A stretch of DNA of 64,000 nucleotides. Origin: Chitinophagaceae bacterium (GTDB lineage: Bacteria > Bacteroidota > Bacteroidia > Chitinophagales > Chitinophagaceae). Below the pieces are notes generated by a model, which made no database searches, was not told the DNA's origin, and worked only from the letters and a program-made list of their open reading frames with translations. The position numbers and the translations under genes were made by a program. Positions within the stretch are counted from its first letter, which is position 1, and each line of letters starts with the position of its first letter. The stretch is from positions 1 through 64,000 of the forward strand of contig JADJKL010000002.1 of the NCBI GenBank assembly GCA_016706055.1, given 5' to 3'. Shown piece by piece: positions 27,643 through 37,231 of this stretch.

Positions 27643-28714
27643 TACTACGATGCAACTGCCTGTTACAGGAGAAATGAAACACTTTAAAGTGTATAGCAAA
27701 GAGGATGTTTTATCATTAACAAAAATCCGCAGGTTTGAAACAAAAATAGGGGAGCGGTTGGATGTGTTGAAGGATATAACTGATATCACAGACTCTATTA
27801 AAAGCTCTACCGCAAAATATGTACTGTTTGGTGTGCCAGAAGATCTTGGAGTAAAAGGAAATTTAGGTATAGGTGGTGCAGATACTTTGTGGATTCCATT
27901 TCTACAAAGTTTTTTGAATGTACAGAGCAATGATTTTTTCGATGGTAATCAGATATTGCTGGCTGGTCATTTTGATTTTGGTGATATTCAATACCTGATT
28001 GATACAACTGCTAAAAGTGAGGAAGAAAAAATTGAAGCATTCAGACATGCTGTTATTGCTGTGGATGATGAAGTGGAGCATCTTGCCAAAATAATTACTG
28101 AAGCAAAAAAAATACCCATTGTAATTGGTGGCGGACATAATAATACATATCCATTAATAAAGGGAAGTGCAAAAGGTTGGCACAAAGCAGGTGCTTTGCA
28201 ATTAGCTCAGATTAATTGTATTAATCTCGATACACATGCCGATTACAGACCATTAGAAGGAAGACATAGTGGTAATGCATTCCGTTATGCGGAAGAAGAC
28301 GGTTATTTACAGAAATATTGTGTGATTGGATTGCATGAAAATTATATTCCTCAAAATGTGTGGATTGATATAGTTAATAATCCGTTTATCGATTGTATAA
28401 CATATGAAGATATTTTTGTGCATGAGAAAAGAACATTCATGCAGGCGGTTTCTCATGCTACAAGTTTTACAGAAGATACATTGACAGGTATTGATCTTGA
28501 TCTTGACTCTATTCAAAACACACTGAGCAGTGCGATGACACCAGTAGGTATTTCTTCTACATTGGCAAGGCAATATGTTTCATTTGCTGCAGCTGATAGT
28601 AAACCAGCCTATTTTCATATATGCGAAGGTGCAACAAGATTAAGCGATGGCAGAACAGATGCTACGAGTGGTAAATTAATAAGTTATCTGGTCAGTGATT
28701 TTATAAAGGGCTAA
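27623..28714 (+). CDS. Arginase-family hydrolase, probable formimidoylglutamase
   Basis: A 363-residue ureohydrolase. Metal ligands are visible as GGGH (His172), DTHAD (Asp203, His205, Asp207) and GIDLDLDS. The long N-terminal region is unlike agmatinase, and its place right after hutI-ftcD fits formimidoylglutamase (HutG-like), which hydrolyses formimidoyl-glutamate to glutamate and formamide. This would be a second exit beside FtcD, which is odd but seen in related genomes. The start at 27623 overlaps ftcD by 20 bases. hutH and hutU are not in the window. Confidence 0.82.
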   Translation: MENLEINTTMQLPVTGEMKHFKVYSKEDVLSLTKIRRFETKIGERLDVLKDITDITDSIKSSTAKYVLFGVPEDLGVKGNLGIGGADTLWIPFLQSFLNVQSNDFFDGNQILLAGHFDFGDIQYLIDTTAKSEEEKIEAFRHAVIAVDDEVEHLAKIITEAKKIPIVIGGGHNNTYPLIKGSAKGWHKAGALQLAQINCINLDTHADYRPLEGRHSGNAFRYAEEDGYLQKYCVIGLHENYIPQNVWIDIVNNPFIDCITYEDIFVHEKRTFMQAVSHATSFTEDTLTGIDLDLDSIQNTLSSAMTPVGISSTLARQYVSFAAADSKPAYFHICEGATRLSDGRTDATSGKLISYLVSDFIKG

Positions 28715-28771
28715 TTCCCTTTTTTGTGAAATGTAATGCATTGCTTGTTATTAAAGTATAGGGTTTAAAAA

Positions 28772-29203
28772 TTAATTTTCCAAACAGGTAATATGAGGAT
28801 GTAAGATTTGTCTATTATCGACAACCTCTTCGGGGTTATCTACAGTTTTATAAGCCACATCTTTCATTACACCCACAGTAACTATTTCATGATGAGCTGC
28901 TTTTCCAACAATAGGTTGGTCAGTACCAGGACCTTTACGAATATTTAAATTCGAATGTTCTGTAGTTACTTTTGCTTTTGTAACAGGCGCAGTTGCAATC
29001 ACATTGATATTCATTACAAGATCGCCAGATAAAAAATTTGGATCTATTCTATCATATACAGACCAAAGCATATCCTTTACAGCACCTGTTGGAGCTTCGC
29101 CGTCAATATATAAAATGCCTTCTTGTTCTCTTACTTGCAAATTAGCTACGCCACTGTCAGTGGCAGCGGTAACAAGTTCGTTGTATTTATTTTGTAATAC
29201 CAT
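28772..29203 (-). CDS. BON plus SH3-like domain protein; C-terminus doubtful
   Basis: A 143-residue protein without signal peptide. Residues 1-70 form a BON-like module (GVANLQVREQEGILYIDGEAP). Residues about 82-125 start an SH3b domain (LNIRKGPGTDQPIVGKAA), then depart from the expected W.x.G.GY.H pattern. The alternative frame offers WLIK at the right distance, so one or more indels near 28800-28860 probably corrupt the end. It lies 17 bases after the BON lipoprotein gene and is presumably co-transcribed. Confidence 0.68.
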   Translation of the reverse strand: MVLQNKYNELVTAATDSGVANLQVREQEGILYIDGEAPTGAVKDMLWSVYDRIDPNFLSGDLVMNINVIATAPVTKAKVTTEHSNLNIRKGPGTDQPIVGKAAHHEIVTVGVMKDVAYKTVDNPEEVVDNRQILHPHITCLEN

Positions 29204-29220
29204 TAGTTTTTGATTTAGTC

Positions 29221-29706
29221 TTATTTAATAGTTAATCCATCAAGATTATATCCTTTCGGAGTTAATTTGTCCAGCATTTGTTTTAAGGCAACCCATTTTG
29301 CTTTTGCAATTTCGCCTTTGAGTACAATCTTGCCCATATCTACTGAGCCAGTTACACCCGGGTTATCTTTTAAAGCATCGGCTAAACCCATTGTAAGTGC
29401 ATCATCACTAGAATTAACAACTGGTGGAGTTACAGTACAATTATTAACTACTTCTTTTACTCCTTTTATTCCTTTTACTAGATCTGCACAATGAGCTTTA
29501 CATGCATCATCTTTACATTCTCCAGAAATAGTGGCAACTCCTTTTTCTACAGAAACCATTGTGTTAATAGCCATTGGATCAGCTTTTAAAGCGGTCTCTA
29601 CAGCAGTTTTTACATCTGCATCACTAACTTTTGACTTACAGGAAGTTGAACTGATGGCTAAAATAAAAAATGCCATCAACGCAATCTTAGTTGATAATTT
29701 TTTCAT
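29221..29706 (-). CDS. Lipoprotein with two BON domains
   Basis: A 161-residue lipoprotein; lipobox TSC at Cys23. Two BON modules follow: residues about 28-92 (VEKGVATISGECKDDACK, with VKEVVNN) and about 98-160 (MGKIVLKGEIAKAKW). BON domains bind phospholipid or envelope components, and OsmY-like members respond to osmotic stress. Three mature Cys (CKDDACKAHC) in the first module could be paired. Precedes the BON-SH3 protein in the same direction. Confidence 0.83.
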   Translation of the reverse strand: MKKLSTKIALMAFFILAISSTSCKSKVSDADVKTAVETALKADPMAINTMVSVEKGVATISGECKDDACKAHCADLVKGIKGVKEVVNNCTVTPPVVNSSDDALTMGLADALKDNPGVTGSVDMGKIVLKGEIAKAKWVALKQMLDKLTPKGYNLDGLTIK

Positions 29707-29797
29707 GTATTAATTAATTTTAGTTGGAAAAATAAGCTTTTCAAGAGTACCAGTAAATATTTTTCTTTGAAATCTTAATAAGTTTTTATGAAACTCT

Positions 29798-31747
29798 CTA
29801 TTTTTTCTCTAACTCCATTATTTTCTCAAATACTTTTTCATATTCAGTATTAAGATGCTCCAATTCATTTCCTGCTTTTTTGTAGGCGTTTTCTGCTTCA
29901 AGAAATTTTGATTTATCTGAATAAATTGTAGGATCAGTAAGTGAAGCTTCTAATTCGGATTTTTCTTATTCAAAACTGCAATCTTTTCCTCCAGTTGCTG
30001 AAACTGTTTTTTGCACTTTTTGTAGTTCCTTTTTTGCTTCTTTATCAATGGCAATATGAACAGGCTTTTGAATTGGAGCAGGAGCATTATTTTTTTTTAT
30101 TGAGGGCTCTATTTTTTTTTCGGATTCTTTTTCCTTCTTCTGCATTGCCATTCTTTCTTTCCAATTTACCCACTCTTCATAACCGCCTTTAAACTCTTTT
30201 ATTTCATGGTCAACAATTTCCCAAATCTTGTTAGCAGTTTTTGAAACAAAATAACGATCATGACTCACAAGGATCATACTGCCTTCGTATTTTTTTAATG
30301 AATCGATTAGTAGATCGCAACTGTGCATATCAAGGTGGTTTGTCGGTTCATCCAGCATCAAGAAATTTGCTTTACTAACAATTACTTTTGCTAATGCTAC
30401 CCTGGCCTTTTCGCCTCCACTTAATATTTTTATTTTTTTATCTGAATCATCTCCGCTGAATAAGAAACAACCTAGCAAGCCTCTCAATTCAAGATCGTTC
30501 ATCTGGCTGCCACATTCTTTCATTTCATCAAGAATGGTGTTTTCGACATTTAATGCTTCTAATTGATGCTGTGCATAAAAACTTTCTTCTACATTATGCC
30601 CCCATTTTCTATCTCCTTCGGAAAAATTTTCAACGCCGGCGATAATTCTCAGTAAGGTTGATTTTCCTTTTCCGTTGGCACCAATCAAAGCAATTTTGTC
30701 ACCACGGTCAATCTCAATAGTTGAGTTTTCAAAAATTACATTGTCGCCAAATGCTTTCGAAACATTTTTTAATTCCACCAGCACACGGCCCGGTGTTTTA
30801 TCTACCCTGAAGTTGATTCTGATATTCGGTCGTTCAATTTCTGCTTCTTCAATTCTATCCAGCTTGTCAAGCTTTTTCATAATACTCTGCGCCATTGCAG
30901 CTTTACTAGCTTTGGCTCTGAACCGTTCCACTAATCGTTCATTTTGTCTTATATAGTCCTGCTGATTTTCATAAGCCTTTTGTTGCATTTCCACACGGAT
31001 GGTCTTCTCTGTCTCATAATAGTCGTAGTTGCCATTATAAATATGCAATTGTTGCTGGTACACTTCCACAATCTTTGTCACCATTCTATTTAGAAAGTAT
31101 TTATCGTGGCTCACAATTACTACCGAGCCTTGGTAATGCAACAAATATTTTTCCAACCATTCGATGGAAGGAAGGTCAAGGTGATTGGTAGGTTCATCCA
31201 TAAGTAATAAGTCGGGCTGTTGCAAAATCATTTTTGCAAGCAACACTCTCATTCTCCACCCACCACTGTATTCTTTATAGGGTCTGTGTAAATCTGAATT
31301 GGAAAATCCCAATCCTTGTAATACCTCTTCTGTCTTATGATGAATATTATATCCATCCAATGTGTCCATTTCATGCAGCTTGTCGCTGTATTCATGTAGG
31401 GTTTTTTCATCACCGGTTTTTTCTAATTCGATACCGAGTTCTTCTATTTCTTTTTCTAAAAGTAATATTTTTTCAAAGGCACCAAGTGCTACCTGAATTA
31501 TGGAATCATTTGTATCAAAACTTAAAAGATCCTGATGTAAATATCCAATGGAAGTTGTGCGGCTTCTCTCTACTGTGCCGGCAGAGGGTACATATTCTCC
31601 AACCAATAATTTCAGCAAAGTGGATTTGCCAGTTCCATTATAGCCGATTAGTCCAATTCTCTCACCCGGCTGAATATGCCAGGTTGCTTCTTCTACAATG
31701 GCTCTTGCACCAAATTCAAACGTAACATTTTGAAATCCTGCTAACAT
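29798..31747 (-). CDS. ABC-F ATPase (two-domain), C-terminal part split by two homopolymer indels
   Basis: A soluble double ATPase of the ABC-F type, which acts on ribosomes. It has two Walker A motifs (GYNGTGKST and GANGKGKST), two ABC signatures (YSGGWRMRV and LSGGEKARV), LLLMDEPTNHLD and the inter-domain linker. The first frame stops at 29966. One extra A (T-run at 30007-30012) and one missing A (29960-29964) account for this: with both corrected the frame reads through QKQFQQLEEKI and a coiled-coil tail to a TAG at 29798, giving 649 codons plus stop. A C-terminal coiled coil is normal in this family. Confidence 0.9.
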
Positions 31748-31839
31748 AATTTTTTAGCTTTCCTGCTAAGGTTATTTTAATTCTTGAGTATCTAATAATT
31801 TGCAAAAATAATGGATTACAACTTGCGGATGCAGGAGAT

Positions 31840-31847
31840 TATCTTTG
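31840..31847 (+). promoter_or_regulatory. -7 box TATCTTTG before the DUF3347 gene
   Basis: A perfect TAnnTTTG, 43 bases before the ATG at 31890. A TTG lies 15 bases upstream, closer than the usual -33 spacing. Confidence 0.5.
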
Positions 31848-31889
31848 TACCGTTAATAATTTTATACTTTATCATTATAACAAATTCGG

Positions 31890-32618
31890 ATGGCAAAGAA
31901 AATAATAGAAATCTTAGGAATTGTATTACCTGCATTAATTATTCTGCTTGGAATTGTCAGAATTTTTGTCAAAAAAACAAAAGGAGTGAATGGTCTTACA
32001 ATGCTTTTTGCCATCCTTCTTCTCATTATAGGGCTTTTACAGTTCTTTATTTTTGCTAATCAAAAGGCTTCAAATAACTCCGGGCCCAAACCTCCGCCAT
32101 TAGCGGTAAGTAAGCATAGTGAGGCCTTTAATACATCTATTAGTTTAGTACTATCAGCTTATTATGATATGACGGAAGGGTTTGTGAACTGGGATACAAC
32201 TGTTATAAAAAAGGCAGGCATTAATTTAAAATCAGCTTTAGATAGTTTAAACCTTGATGAAATAAAAAAAGACACCTTAATTTATCAAACGGCTCTTGAT
32301 CCTTATAGCAATGCAAAAAGTGAATTGGAGGCAATTCTTGCGGATCCATCTCTTGCTGAAAAAAGGGGATCGTTAAATATACTATCAGATAATATTCGTA
32401 ACCTTCTTGTAATTGTGAAATATGATGGTGCAAAAGTTTATTGGCAGGAATGCCCTATGGCTTTTGATGACGATAAGCCAGGCAACTGGCTGAGCGAAAC
32501 AAAGGATGTCCGTAATCCTTATCTTGGTACAAAAGATCCAAAATATGGAAACTCGATGCTTGAGTGTGGGGGGCCAAAGGATACAATAAACTTCGTTATA
32601 GAGTCTTCAAGTCAATGA
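31890..32618 (+). CDS. Membrane-anchored DUF3347 protein
   Basis: A 242-residue protein with two N-terminal helices (about 7-27 and 37-56) and an exported domain. The C-terminus has YWQECPMAF, then NWLSETKDVRNPYLG and SMLECGG: the CPMA and MLxCG pattern of DUF3347, found in parts of heavy-metal efflux adaptors (CusB-like) and lone Bacteroidota proteins. The paired Cys/Met suggest metal (Cu) binding; this is inference. No efflux genes are adjacent. Its own promoter box is upstream. Confidence 0.8.
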   Translation: MAKKIIEILGIVLPALIILLGIVRIFVKKTKGVNGLTMLFAILLLIIGLLQFFIFANQKASNNSGPKPPPLAVSKHSEAFNTSISLVLSAYYDMTEGFVNWDTTVIKKAGINLKSALDSLNLDEIKKDTLIYQTALDPYSNAKSELEAILADPSLAEKRGSLNILSDNIRNLLVIVKYDGAKVYWQECPMAFDDDKPGNWLSETKDVRNPYLGTKDPKYGNSMLECGGPKDTINFVIESSSQ

Positions 32619-32927
32619 TAAAAGGAGGAGTTGAATAGTACTTATAAATAGAAATGCCTGTAAAAACAGGCATTTCAAACGAGATAAATCAAATATTTAA
32701 ATTTGTTTACAGGGTTAAGTTAATACCAGTTAATGTATTTTCAAAATATATTACCTTGTTTATTGCATGTTCTTTCTTTTAATAGGCTATAGCACTTATA
32801 TTCTTGATATTAGTCAACCAAAATCATACGAATTTCTATAGAAGATTTTGTAATTTAGGAAATAGTAAAGCAACCAAACAGTAAGGAATAGTTGTCTAAA
32901 GATTGAAATTCTTTCAAAAAAAATATT
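32619..32927 (+). other. 309-base gap, A/T-rich, little structure
   Basis: Contains a 9-bp hairpin (AAATGCCTG with CAGGCATTT, 32652-32675) followed by only three T, probably a weak terminator for the DUF3347 gene. The rest is A/T-rich without a good promoter match or gene. Confidence 0.5.
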
Positions 32928-34037
32928 ATGAAAAGGTCTGTTGCAATGTGCGTTCTTATAGTGCTGGCAGTTTTTTTTATGTCGAATAGAACTGTTGATA
33001 AAACGTCTGGGAATGGTCAAACTGATGGACCTTATGTTATCTATAAAAATGATAAAGTGTATACCTATTCTATTGTTGAAGATAATGGGACTTATAAATT
33101 GAAAACAGATAGTACACTACAATCGCAAAAGGAAAGTATTAGATTGACTGTAGCAACCGACAAAGAAGACTTATCATTTGAAGTGGCACTCAAAAAAGAG
33201 CTTCAGAATGAAAAGACCGACTTTTCTGGTGTAAATAAAATGTTTGTGGTTTCTGATATAGAAGGCGAATTCAAGGCATTTAGACAATTACTACAAGGCA
33301 ATAATGTTATTGACGAAAAACTCAATTGGACTTTTGGAGATGGGCATCTAGTGTTAACAGGTGATTTTGTTGATAGAGGTAACCTTGTTACGGAAGTGCT
33401 TTGGTTAATTTACTCTTTGGAAGACAAAGCAAAAGCTGCCGGAGGTTATGTGCATTTTGTTTTGGGTAATCATGAAATAATGAACCTGAATAACGATTTG
33501 CGATATGTGCATGCTAAGTATATGCAGAGTGCTTCATTGATGAATGAGACTTACTTTAACCTTTATAGTAATCAGACTGAACTGGGACGTTGGTTACGGA
33601 CTAAAAATGTAACTGAAAAAATTGGAAACATCTTATTTATGCATGCAGGAATCTCCGACGTAGTGAACTATATGGAATTGCCTGTAAACAGAATTAACAA
33701 GCTGGTAAGGCCATATTATGGCGATACCACTTATGAATATAAAGACCCAAAAGTTGAGATTCTTTATAGTGAATTAGGCCCTTTTTGGTACAGGGGATAT
33801 TATGGAAAGCAGAAACCTTCTATTACTCAGATTGATAGTACCCTTTCATTTTACAGGGTAAAGCATATTGCAACAGGTCACACCGTTATTGCTGATACAA
33901 TAAGTGTATTGTTTAATGGCAAACTAATTAATACGGATGTTCATCATGCTAAAGGGCATTCCGAAGCGTTACTTATAGAAGGAAAGAAGTTTTACAGAGT
34001 TAGATCAAACGGCGAGAAGTTTTTGATTCTGGAGTAA
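32928..34037 (+). CDS. Exported PPP-like metallophosphoesterase
   Basis: A 369-residue calcineurin-fold phosphatase. After an N-terminal signal/anchor (residues 1-20) and a non-catalytic segment, the di-metal motifs occur in order: SDIEGEF (in place of GDxHG), GDFVDRG, GNHE, HAGIS and GHT. The GDFVDRG/GNHE/HAG order matches the Shewanella-like bacterial group of PPP phosphatases. It probably removes phosphate from phosphoproteins or other esters outside the cytoplasm; the substrate is not known. Note Glu replacing His in the first motif. Confidence 0.82.
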   Translation: MKRSVAMCVLIVLAVFFMSNRTVDKTSGNGQTDGPYVIYKNDKVYTYSIVEDNGTYKLKTDSTLQSQKESIRLTVATDKEDLSFEVALKKELQNEKTDFSGVNKMFVVSDIEGEFKAFRQLLQGNNVIDEKLNWTFGDGHLVLTGDFVDRGNLVTEVLWLIYSLEDKAKAAGGYVHFVLGNHEIMNLNNDLRYVHAKYMQSASLMNETYFNLYSNQTELGRWLRTKNVTEKIGNILFMHAGISDVVNYMELPVNRINKLVRPYYGDTTYEYKDPKVEILYSELGPFWYRGYYGKQKPSITQIDSTLSFYRVKHIATGHTVIADTISVLFNGKLINTDVHHAKGHSEALLIEGKKFYRVRSNGEKFLILE

Positions 34038-34105
34038 TATTTTTTCAATTGTGATTTATTGATTATTTTGTTGTTTCAAAAAAAAACTTAACCAAAACAC
34101 CTTTT

Positions 34106-34588
34106 ATGAAGAAAGTATTAATTGTATTAATGGTATTCGGTCTTCTTGTTTCTTGCAAAAGCAAAGGTGATTCAAAAGAAACCAAAACAGAAAATAAGAC
34201 AAAAGATGATTATCAGAGTGGCGATGATAAAATGGACAAATCTGATAATACTGATAATACTGATAAAACAGATGTAGATTACAAAGAAAAGAATAACGCC
34301 AATCAGGATGAACTGGATGAAGATGGAAACAGCAAGGCAGATGTAGAATCAATAACTGGTCAAGATGACAGTGAAGGCTGGCCACAATCAGAAAGAGATG
34401 GATTTATGACAAATTGTGTGAGGGAAGCGATGAAAGCCGGACGTACTCGCAGTGTTTCACAAAATTATTGTGATTGTATGCTAGGAAAAATTGAAGGTAT
34501 GTATCCAGACATCAATCAAGCTGCAAAGCTAAATGATGCAGATATTAAACGGATTACCGACAAATTTGCACCTGGTTGTCTTAAGTAA
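34106..34588 (+). CDS. Lipoprotein with low-complexity acidic linker and Cys-containing domain
   Basis: A 160-residue lipoprotein, lipobox LVSC (Cys17). Residues about 20-90 are a Lys/Asp/Asn/Thr spacer with a short repeat (DNTDNTDKTD). The C-terminal 65 residues form a small domain with NCVREAM, YCDCMLGKIE and PGCLK; the spaced Cys likely make disulphides. It resembles the C-terminal pattern of several uncharacterised Bacteroidota lipoproteins. Function unknown. Confidence 0.7.
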   Translation: MKKVLIVLMVFGLLVSCKSKGDSKETKTENKTKDDYQSGDDKMDKSDNTDNTDKTDVDYKEKNNANQDELDEDGNSKADVESITGQDDSEGWPQSERDGFMTNCVREAMKAGRTRSVSQNYCDCMLGKIEGMYPDINQAAKLNDADIKRITDKFAPGCLK

Positions 34589-34614
34589 AAAATTGTAAAA
34601 CTTTAGTTTTTTAT

Positions 34615-34648
34615 AAGCCTGAACCCTAAAGTTCAGGCTTTACCTTTT
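34615..34648 (+). terminator. Terminator after the acidic-linker lipoprotein
   Basis: AAGCCTGAAC pairs with GTTCAGGCTT around CCTAAA, followed by TACCTTTTT. Confidence 0.8.
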
Positions 34649-34671
34649 TAGGTATTATCCTCATTCCCACT

Positions 34672-34679
34672 TAAATTTG
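34672..34679 (+). promoter_or_regulatory. -7 box TAAATTTG before pdhB
   Basis: A perfect TAnnTTTG directly after the preceding terminator, 26 bases before the ATG at 34705. Confidence 0.6.
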
Positions 34680-34704
34680 CCACACCAAAAAAGATAATAA
34701 AACA

Positions 34705-35694
34705 ATGGCAAGATCAATCGCATTTCGGGATGCCCTGAGAGAAGCAATGAGTGAAGAAATGAGAAGGGATGACAGGGTTTACCTGATGGGTGAAGAGGTG
34801 GCAGAATACAACGGAGCTTATAAAGTCAGCCAAGGTATGTTGGCCGAATTTGGTCCCAAAAGAGTGATTGATACTCCAATTGCTGAACTTGGTTTTACGG
34901 CAGTTGCAGTAGGTTCTGCTCAAAATGGTTTAAGACCTGTAGTTGAATATATGACCTGGAATTTTGCAGTATTAGCTTTAGATCAAATATTAAACACAGC
35001 TTCTAAAATGCTGGCAATGAGTGGTGGACAGATTTCATGTCCCATTGTTTTCAGAGGAGGAAACGGTTCTGCAGGTCAGCTTGGTGCACAGCACTCAACA
35101 GCTTTCGAAGCACTTTATGCTAATATTCCGGGACTCAAAGTCGTATCTCCCAGCAACGGATATGATGCAAAAGGACTGCTTAAACAAGCCATTCGTTACG
35201 AAGAAGACCCTGTAATCTTTATGGAAAGTGAGCAGATGTATGGTGATAAAATGGAAATACCGGAAGAAGAGTATTATATTGAATTAGGCAAAGCAGATAT
35301 TAAGAAGACCGGACGGGATGTAACCATTGTTTCTTTTAATAAAATGATGAAAGTAGCACTTGCAGCTGCAGATGAACTTGAAAAAGAAGGAATCAGTGCT
35401 GAAGTGATTGATTTACGAACAATCCGCCCTTTGGATTGGATGACAATTCTTGAAAGTGTAAAGAAAACTAATCGTCTTGTCATAGTTGAAGAGCAGTGGC
35501 CCTTTGCTTCTATTTCTTCTGAAATAACGTACAGAATCCAGAAAGAAGGCTTTGATTATTTGGATGCACCAATTCGACGTATAACAGCTGCTGATGCACC
35601 TTTACATTATGCACCAAATCTTGTAGCTGCTGCATTACCAGATGTGCCAAGAACAGTTAAGCTGGTAAAAGAAGTGATGTATCTGCAGAAATAA
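34705..35694 (+). CDS. pdhB: Pyruvate dehydrogenase E1 component, beta subunit
   Basis: The beta half of the thiamine-diphosphate E1 that decarboxylates pyruvate. It is 329 residues; the first stretch IAFRDALREAMSEEM and VYLMGEEVAEYNGAYKVSQG are family hallmarks, as are the RGGNGSAGQLGAQHS loop and the C-terminal IDLRTIRPLDW. The alpha subunit and E2 are not in the window, so E1 alpha and beta are encoded apart, as is common in Bacteroidota. Monocistronic by its flanking promoter box and terminator. Confidence 0.95.
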   Translation: MARSIAFRDALREAMSEEMRRDDRVYLMGEEVAEYNGAYKVSQGMLAEFGPKRVIDTPIAELGFTAVAVGSAQNGLRPVVEYMTWNFAVLALDQILNTASKMLAMSGGQISCPIVFRGGNGSAGQLGAQHSTAFEALYANIPGLKVVSPSNGYDAKGLLKQAIRYEEDPVIFMESEQMYGDKMEIPEEEYYIELGKADIKKTGRDVTIVSFNKMMKVALAAADELEKEGISAEVIDLRTIRPLDWMTILESVKKTNRLVIVEEQWPFASISSEITYRIQKEGFDYLDAPIRRITAADAPLHYAPNLVAAALPDVPRTVKLVKEVMYLQK

Positions 35695-35714
35695 TAGTCT
35701 TACATTAATTTTTT

Positions 35715-35746
35715 AAAAGCCTTGAAAAATTTTCAGGGCTTTTTTA
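35715..35746 (+). terminator. Intrinsic terminator after pdhB
   Basis: AAAAGCCTTGAAA pairs with TTTCAGGGCTTTT (one G-T pair), tight loop and T6. Confidence 0.82.
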
Positions 35747-35853
35747 TGTTTAAAATAAAAAAAGTAAAAATTACTTACGGTTACTATGCAACGTTTTAGA
35801 TATAAAACTATATCTTCGTTTCGGTTTTTCATAGGATATTGGATTTTAAAAAC

Positions 35854-35886
35854 GAGGCTGGGTTTCTACCCGGCTTCTATTTTTTT
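35854..35886 (+). terminator. Terminator-like hairpin with no gene before it (leader or small RNA)
   Basis: GAGGCTGGGT pairs with ACCCGGCTTC (two G-T pairs) around TTCT and is followed by TATTTTTTT. The pdhB terminator already lies 110 bases upstream and the next ATG is 94 bases downstream, so this is either the end of a short RNA or an attenuator in the leader of the NtrC-type regulator. Confidence 0.6.
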
Positions 35887-35979
35887 GGCACATTCTTTTC
35901 GGCGTACCTCCTGACTGCAAATTCCTGCAAAAACATCTTTCAACTCAAATCATTTATTTTTACGCATAAATAATTTCAA

Positions 35980-37140
35980 ATGGCTGATATACTGATTATT
36001 GATGATGAAAAGGCGATTCGTAAAACACTGACCGAGATTTTGACCTTCGAAGGCTATAAGATTGATGAAGCATCGGATGGAGAAGAAGGTTTGAAAAAAT
36101 TTAAGGAAAAAACGTTTGACCTTGTTCTCTGCGATATTAAGATGCCTAAAATGGATGGCATTGAATTTTTGGAAAAGGCTGGCGAAGTAAATGCTGATGT
36201 ACCCATCATAATGATTTCTGGTCACGGTAATATAGAAACTGCGGTAGAAGCTGTAAAAAAAGGAGCTTATGATTATATCTCAAAGCCGCCAGATCTGAAT
36301 CGTTTGCTAATTACAATTCGTAATGCAATGGATAAAAGCACTCTTGTTCTGGAAACAAAAGTGTTGAAAAGAAAGGTGAGTAAAGTGCAGGAAATGATCG
36401 GTGAATCTTCTCCTATCAAAAAAATAAAAGAAACGATTGAAAAAGTAGCACCCACAGATGCAAGAATATTAATTACAGGAGATAATGGCGTTGGTAAGGA
36501 ATTGGTGGCAAGATGGATCCATGAAAAAAGTAACAGAGCATCTGCTCCAATTGTAGAAGTGAACTGTGCAGCTATACCATCTGAATTAATAGAAAGTGAA
36601 TTATTCGGTCATGAAAAAGGCTCCTTTACTTCTGCTATAAAACAAAGAATTGGAAAATTTGAAACTGCCAACGGTGGTACACTTTTTTTAGATGAGATCG
36701 GCGACATGAGTGCTAATGCCCAAGCAAAAGTACTTAGAGCTTTGCAGGAAGGAAAAATAACAAGGGTAGGTGCAGAGAAAGACATAAGTGTGGATGTAAG
36801 AGTAATTGCTGCCACCAATAAAGATTTATTGAAGGAAGTCGAAGAAAAAAACTTTCGGCTTGACCTTTATCATCGACTTAGTGTAATTCTTATACATGTT
36901 CCTTCATTGAATGAAAGGCGAGACGATATTCCGATGTTGATTGATAAGTTTCTTGAGGACATTTGTTCTGATTATGGCATTACACAAAAACCGATTGATG
37001 ATGATGCCATCAAGCTATTACAGGAATATGACTGGACTGGAAATATCAGAGAACTTCGAAATGTAGTAGAAAGGCTTGTTATCTTATCTGGTAAGAATAT
37101 TACTACTGAAGATGTGAAGAGTTATGTAATGCCGAAATAG
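35980..37140 (+). CDS. NtrC-type response regulator, AAA+ domain, no DNA-binding domain
   Basis: A 386-residue regulator. The receiver domain (1-120) has Asp52 in LVLCDIKMPKMDG. The AAA+ domain (from about 135) has Walker A GDNGVGKE (167-174), Walker B FLDEIGD and the loop GSFTSA at 214-219, where sigma-54 activators normally show GAFTGA. The protein ends with a short lid region (KSYVMPK) and lacks the Fis-type helix-turn-helix. The same form occurs widely in Bacteroidota. It may work on sigma-54 without binding DNA, or in some other way. Confidence 0.9.
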   Translation: MADILIIDDEKAIRKTLTEILTFEGYKIDEASDGEEGLKKFKEKTFDLVLCDIKMPKMDGIEFLEKAGEVNADVPIIMISGHGNIETAVEAVKKGAYDYISKPPDLNRLLITIRNAMDKSTLVLETKVLKRKVSKVQEMIGESSPIKKIKETIEKVAPTDARILITGDNGVGKELVARWIHEKSNRASAPIVEVNCAAIPSELIESELFGHEKGSFTSAIKQRIGKFETANGGTLFLDEIGDMSANAQAKVLRALQEGKITRVGAEKDISVDVRVIAATNKDLLKEVEEKNFRLDLYHRLSVILIHVPSLNERRDDIPMLIDKFLEDICSDYGITQKPIDDDAIKLLQEYDWTGNIRELRNVVERLVILSGKNITTEDVKSYVMPK

Positions 37141-37231
37141 GACTTTTACAGTCTTTAATCTTCATATTGCCCCATTAACCGGTAAATATGTGCTATTGAC
37201 AGCCGTTTCACAAAACTTTTAAGTTTAATAT

